Source: an uncultured Odoribacter sp. (GTDB lineage Bacteria; Bacteroidota; Bacteroidia; Bacteroidales; Marinifilaceae). From it: DNA of 24,237 bases. The notes beneath the pieces are model-generated. The model was not told where the DNA came from, searched no databases, and saw only the letters and a program-made list of their open reading frames with translations. The number at the start of each line of letters is the position of its first letter. The first letter of the stretch is position 1. Shown here in pieces: positions 22,913-24,237 of the stretch. The stretch is taken from assembly GCA_910588375.1 (NCBI GenBank), contig CAJUQA010000029.1:1-24237 (forward strand), written 5' to 3'. The translations under genes were made by a program, and so were the position numbers.

Positions 22913-24237
22913 TTATTTTACTAATTTATATTCAATTTCTTCCTTATTATTTATCTTATAACTTATTCCTCCCCATTGTCGATTCAATAAATAATTCTTA
23001 GTAACAGCATCAAAATCCCATGGTGTTCTATCTTTCACAGGAATCTTACCTGTATATTTTTGATAAAATTCCCTAAAATCACTATTACTAATCGCAGTGT
23101 TTGTGAAAGCTAAACTGACTTTTGTTGCATCAAAAACATCTCCATTCCAATTTCCCAACGATTGTTCTCCTACAAAATCAAAAGAATCCCATAATCGATA
23201 AAATAAATTAGGAAATTTTATAGTCCCTGCATCCTTTCCTTGTATTTCTAACTCACCCTCCATACTTACTAAAATCGCAAAACTTCCTATAGCATATGCG
23301 AAATCGTCATCTATAACCGTATTATTAAACATATCAACTGTATTATAAAAAGATACTGCATGAGAGTATAGGAAACTTCCATAATCAGGGGAAGATTTAT
23401 CAGGTTCCTTATAATCTCCTGGTATCGATATATACATATTTCGATTATTTTCTATGGCATTTTTTATGTTATCCAAACATTTTAATGAAGTCGGAACATT
23501 ATATAATTTACCAATAGCAACTTCTTCTAATGTAAAATTTAAATGTTTTTGAAAAAATAAAGAAGTTCCAAATAATTCCTCAAAATTTCTATCATCTATT
23601 TTTAATTTATAATTTTCATCCGTGTATTCTTGATTTTCAATTTCTATATTCCGATTCTCTCCATTAAACCAAAAATACATAAAAGCAGCTCCATAATGGT
23701 ATCCCAATTTCCATTGAATTATTGGAATATTCAATATTATTTTCTGGGCATACGTTAATTGGTCATATTTGTTGTTATTTAATAAATTTATTAGAATCTC
23801 CTCCATTCTTTCCCCAATAACTTCTAAGGTAATCTCTTCTCCATCTAATACGATTGTTTCATATGATTTTCCATAAATATCCTTTTCAAGCCCATAAATA
23901 AAATTACGCATTTTTTCTACCTCATCTTTATTTGCCAACTCTATACTTAAGTTTTCAAAATTAATCACATTAGAGGAATTATTAACAGTATTAATTTCTG
24001 AAACTGAACTGATTTTTATTTTTTTATACCTATTATTACCAATTTGTATATCGGAAGCTTCTGCATTTATATTTTTAAATCGGTAATCTACTTCTTTCGT
24101 TAGTATTAACCGAATAATACGCAGTGTTTCTTGAACTTTAAAGCCATCTTTATTCACTTTTTCCGCATCCTTATCCCGTTCAAATATCCTCACCACCACG
24201 CCCGGGTCATGAATCAAATCCCACTGCCATTTCGCCA
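22913..24237 (-). CDS. Polymorphic toxin cassette D (5' end outside the window), tip with weak DUF6402 resemblance
   Basis: The frame is open to the right edge, so the trunk and start lie outside. The visible trunk end is AKWQWDLIHDPGVVVRIFERDKDA, after which the protein diverges from the other cassettes. About 415 residues of unique tip follow. It includes IPIIQWKLGYHYGAAFMYFWFNG, an aromatic FYRLWDSFDF ... GNWNGD motif and NSDFREFYQKYTGK. The spacing of a WxxGxxxxxAxMxxWFNG element with later Asp/Trp motifs reminds me of DUF6402 effectors of contractile injection systems, but I hold this loosely. The AT-rich tip contrasts with the more GC-balanced trunk. The next gene downstream is a membrane-anchored protein, the likely immunity partner. 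Confidence 0.7.
   Translation of the reverse strand, partial: AKWQWDLIHDPGVVVRIFERDKDAEKVNKDGFKVQETLRIIRLILTKEVDYRFKNINAEASDIQIGNNRYKKIKISSVSEINTVNNSSNVINFENLSIELANKDEVEKMRNFIYGLEKDIYGKSYETIVLDGEEITLEVIGERMEEILINLLNNNKYDQLTYAQKIILNIPIIQWKLGYHYGAAFMYFWFNGENRNIEIENQEYTDENYKLKIDDRNFEELFGTSLFFQKHLNFTLEEVAIGKLYNVPTSLKCLDNIKNAIENNRNMYISIPGDYKEPDKSSPDYGSFLYSHAVSFYNTVDMFNNTVIDDDFAYAIGSFAILVSMEGELEIQGKDAGTIKFPNLFYRLWDSFDFVGEQSLGNWNGDVFDATKVSLAFTNTAISNSDFREFYQKYTGKIPVKDRTPWDFDAVTKNYLLNRQWGGISYKINNKEEIEYKLVK
24164..24237 (-). repeat. Trunk repeat copy D (partial, cut by the window edge)
   Basis: The last 74 bp of the window match the 3' coding end of the other three trunk copies, beginning at CCGCATCCTTATCCCGTTC. 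Homology ends a few codons earlier than in the others (after ERDKDA). Confidence 0.85.

Noticed and set aside
15818..24237. CRISPR-like or phage-tail interpretation of the repeated segments
   Set aside because: The repeats are long, protein-coding and few, with kilobase-scale intervals; no short regular repeats or spacers are present.

Overview
The window looks like a gut-type member of the Bacteroidales, probably Parabacteroides or another Tannerellaceae/Porphyromonadaceae relative. This rests on the gene families rather than on any search. A CTnDOT-like excision/accessory operon (paired HTH proteins, DUF4099/DUF3945, topoisomerase III, DUF1896, methylase-helicase) is typical of Bacteroidales integrative conjugative elements. 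A PorV-type outer-membrane protein points to a lineage with type IX secretion (T9SS). Start sites lack strong Shine-Dalgarno sequences, and one promoter fits the Bacteroides TTTG / TAnnTTTG pattern.

Region 1 (1-984) is AT-rich. It holds the 3' end of a hydrophobic membrane protein, possibly a polysaccharide flippase, converging on a class I SAM methyltransferase gene. Region 2 (1062-2363) has a complete XerC/D-like tyrosine recombinase, a 46-residue membrane peptide gene coupled to it by an ATGA overlap, and a 28-bp dyad with 11-6-11 geometry. Region 3 (2364-13239) is a co-directional block of higher GC: two HTH_17 proteins, a DUF4099/DUF3945 protein, TopB, a terminator, DUF1896, and a 1923-residue adenine methylase/SNF2 helicase. 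No relaxase, coupling protein or tra gene is visible, so this is an excision/accessory module or one end of a larger element. Region 4 (13240-13522) is a convergent gap with a Bacteroides-type promoter, nested hairpins and a terminator, which together could be a small RNA of about 180 nt.

Region 5 (13523-24237, all minus strand, read right to left) is the most interesting part: an array of polymorphic toxin cassettes. Four toxin genes share a metallopeptidase-like trunk (HELCH plus NLMDY Met-turn) that is nearly identical at DNA level. Immediately after the trunk they switch to unrelated C-terminal tips, and each tip is followed by a different small gene. The order of transcription is: cassette D (partial, weak DUF6402 resemblance) with a membrane protein gene broken at a T9A7 tract; cassette C (788 aa) with a small membrane protein; cassette B (558 aa, TNT-like NAD+ glycohydrolase tip) with a small cytosolic protein; cassette A (553 aa, lytic-transglycosylase tip) with a 396-aa exported protein; then a PorV-like gene. 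The predicted location of each downstream protein fits where its toxin should act (cytosol, membrane, periplasm), as expected of immunity proteins. B and C lack a normal start codon and look like 5'-truncated orphan cassettes. The parent gene with the full N-terminal delivery region should lie to the right of the window.
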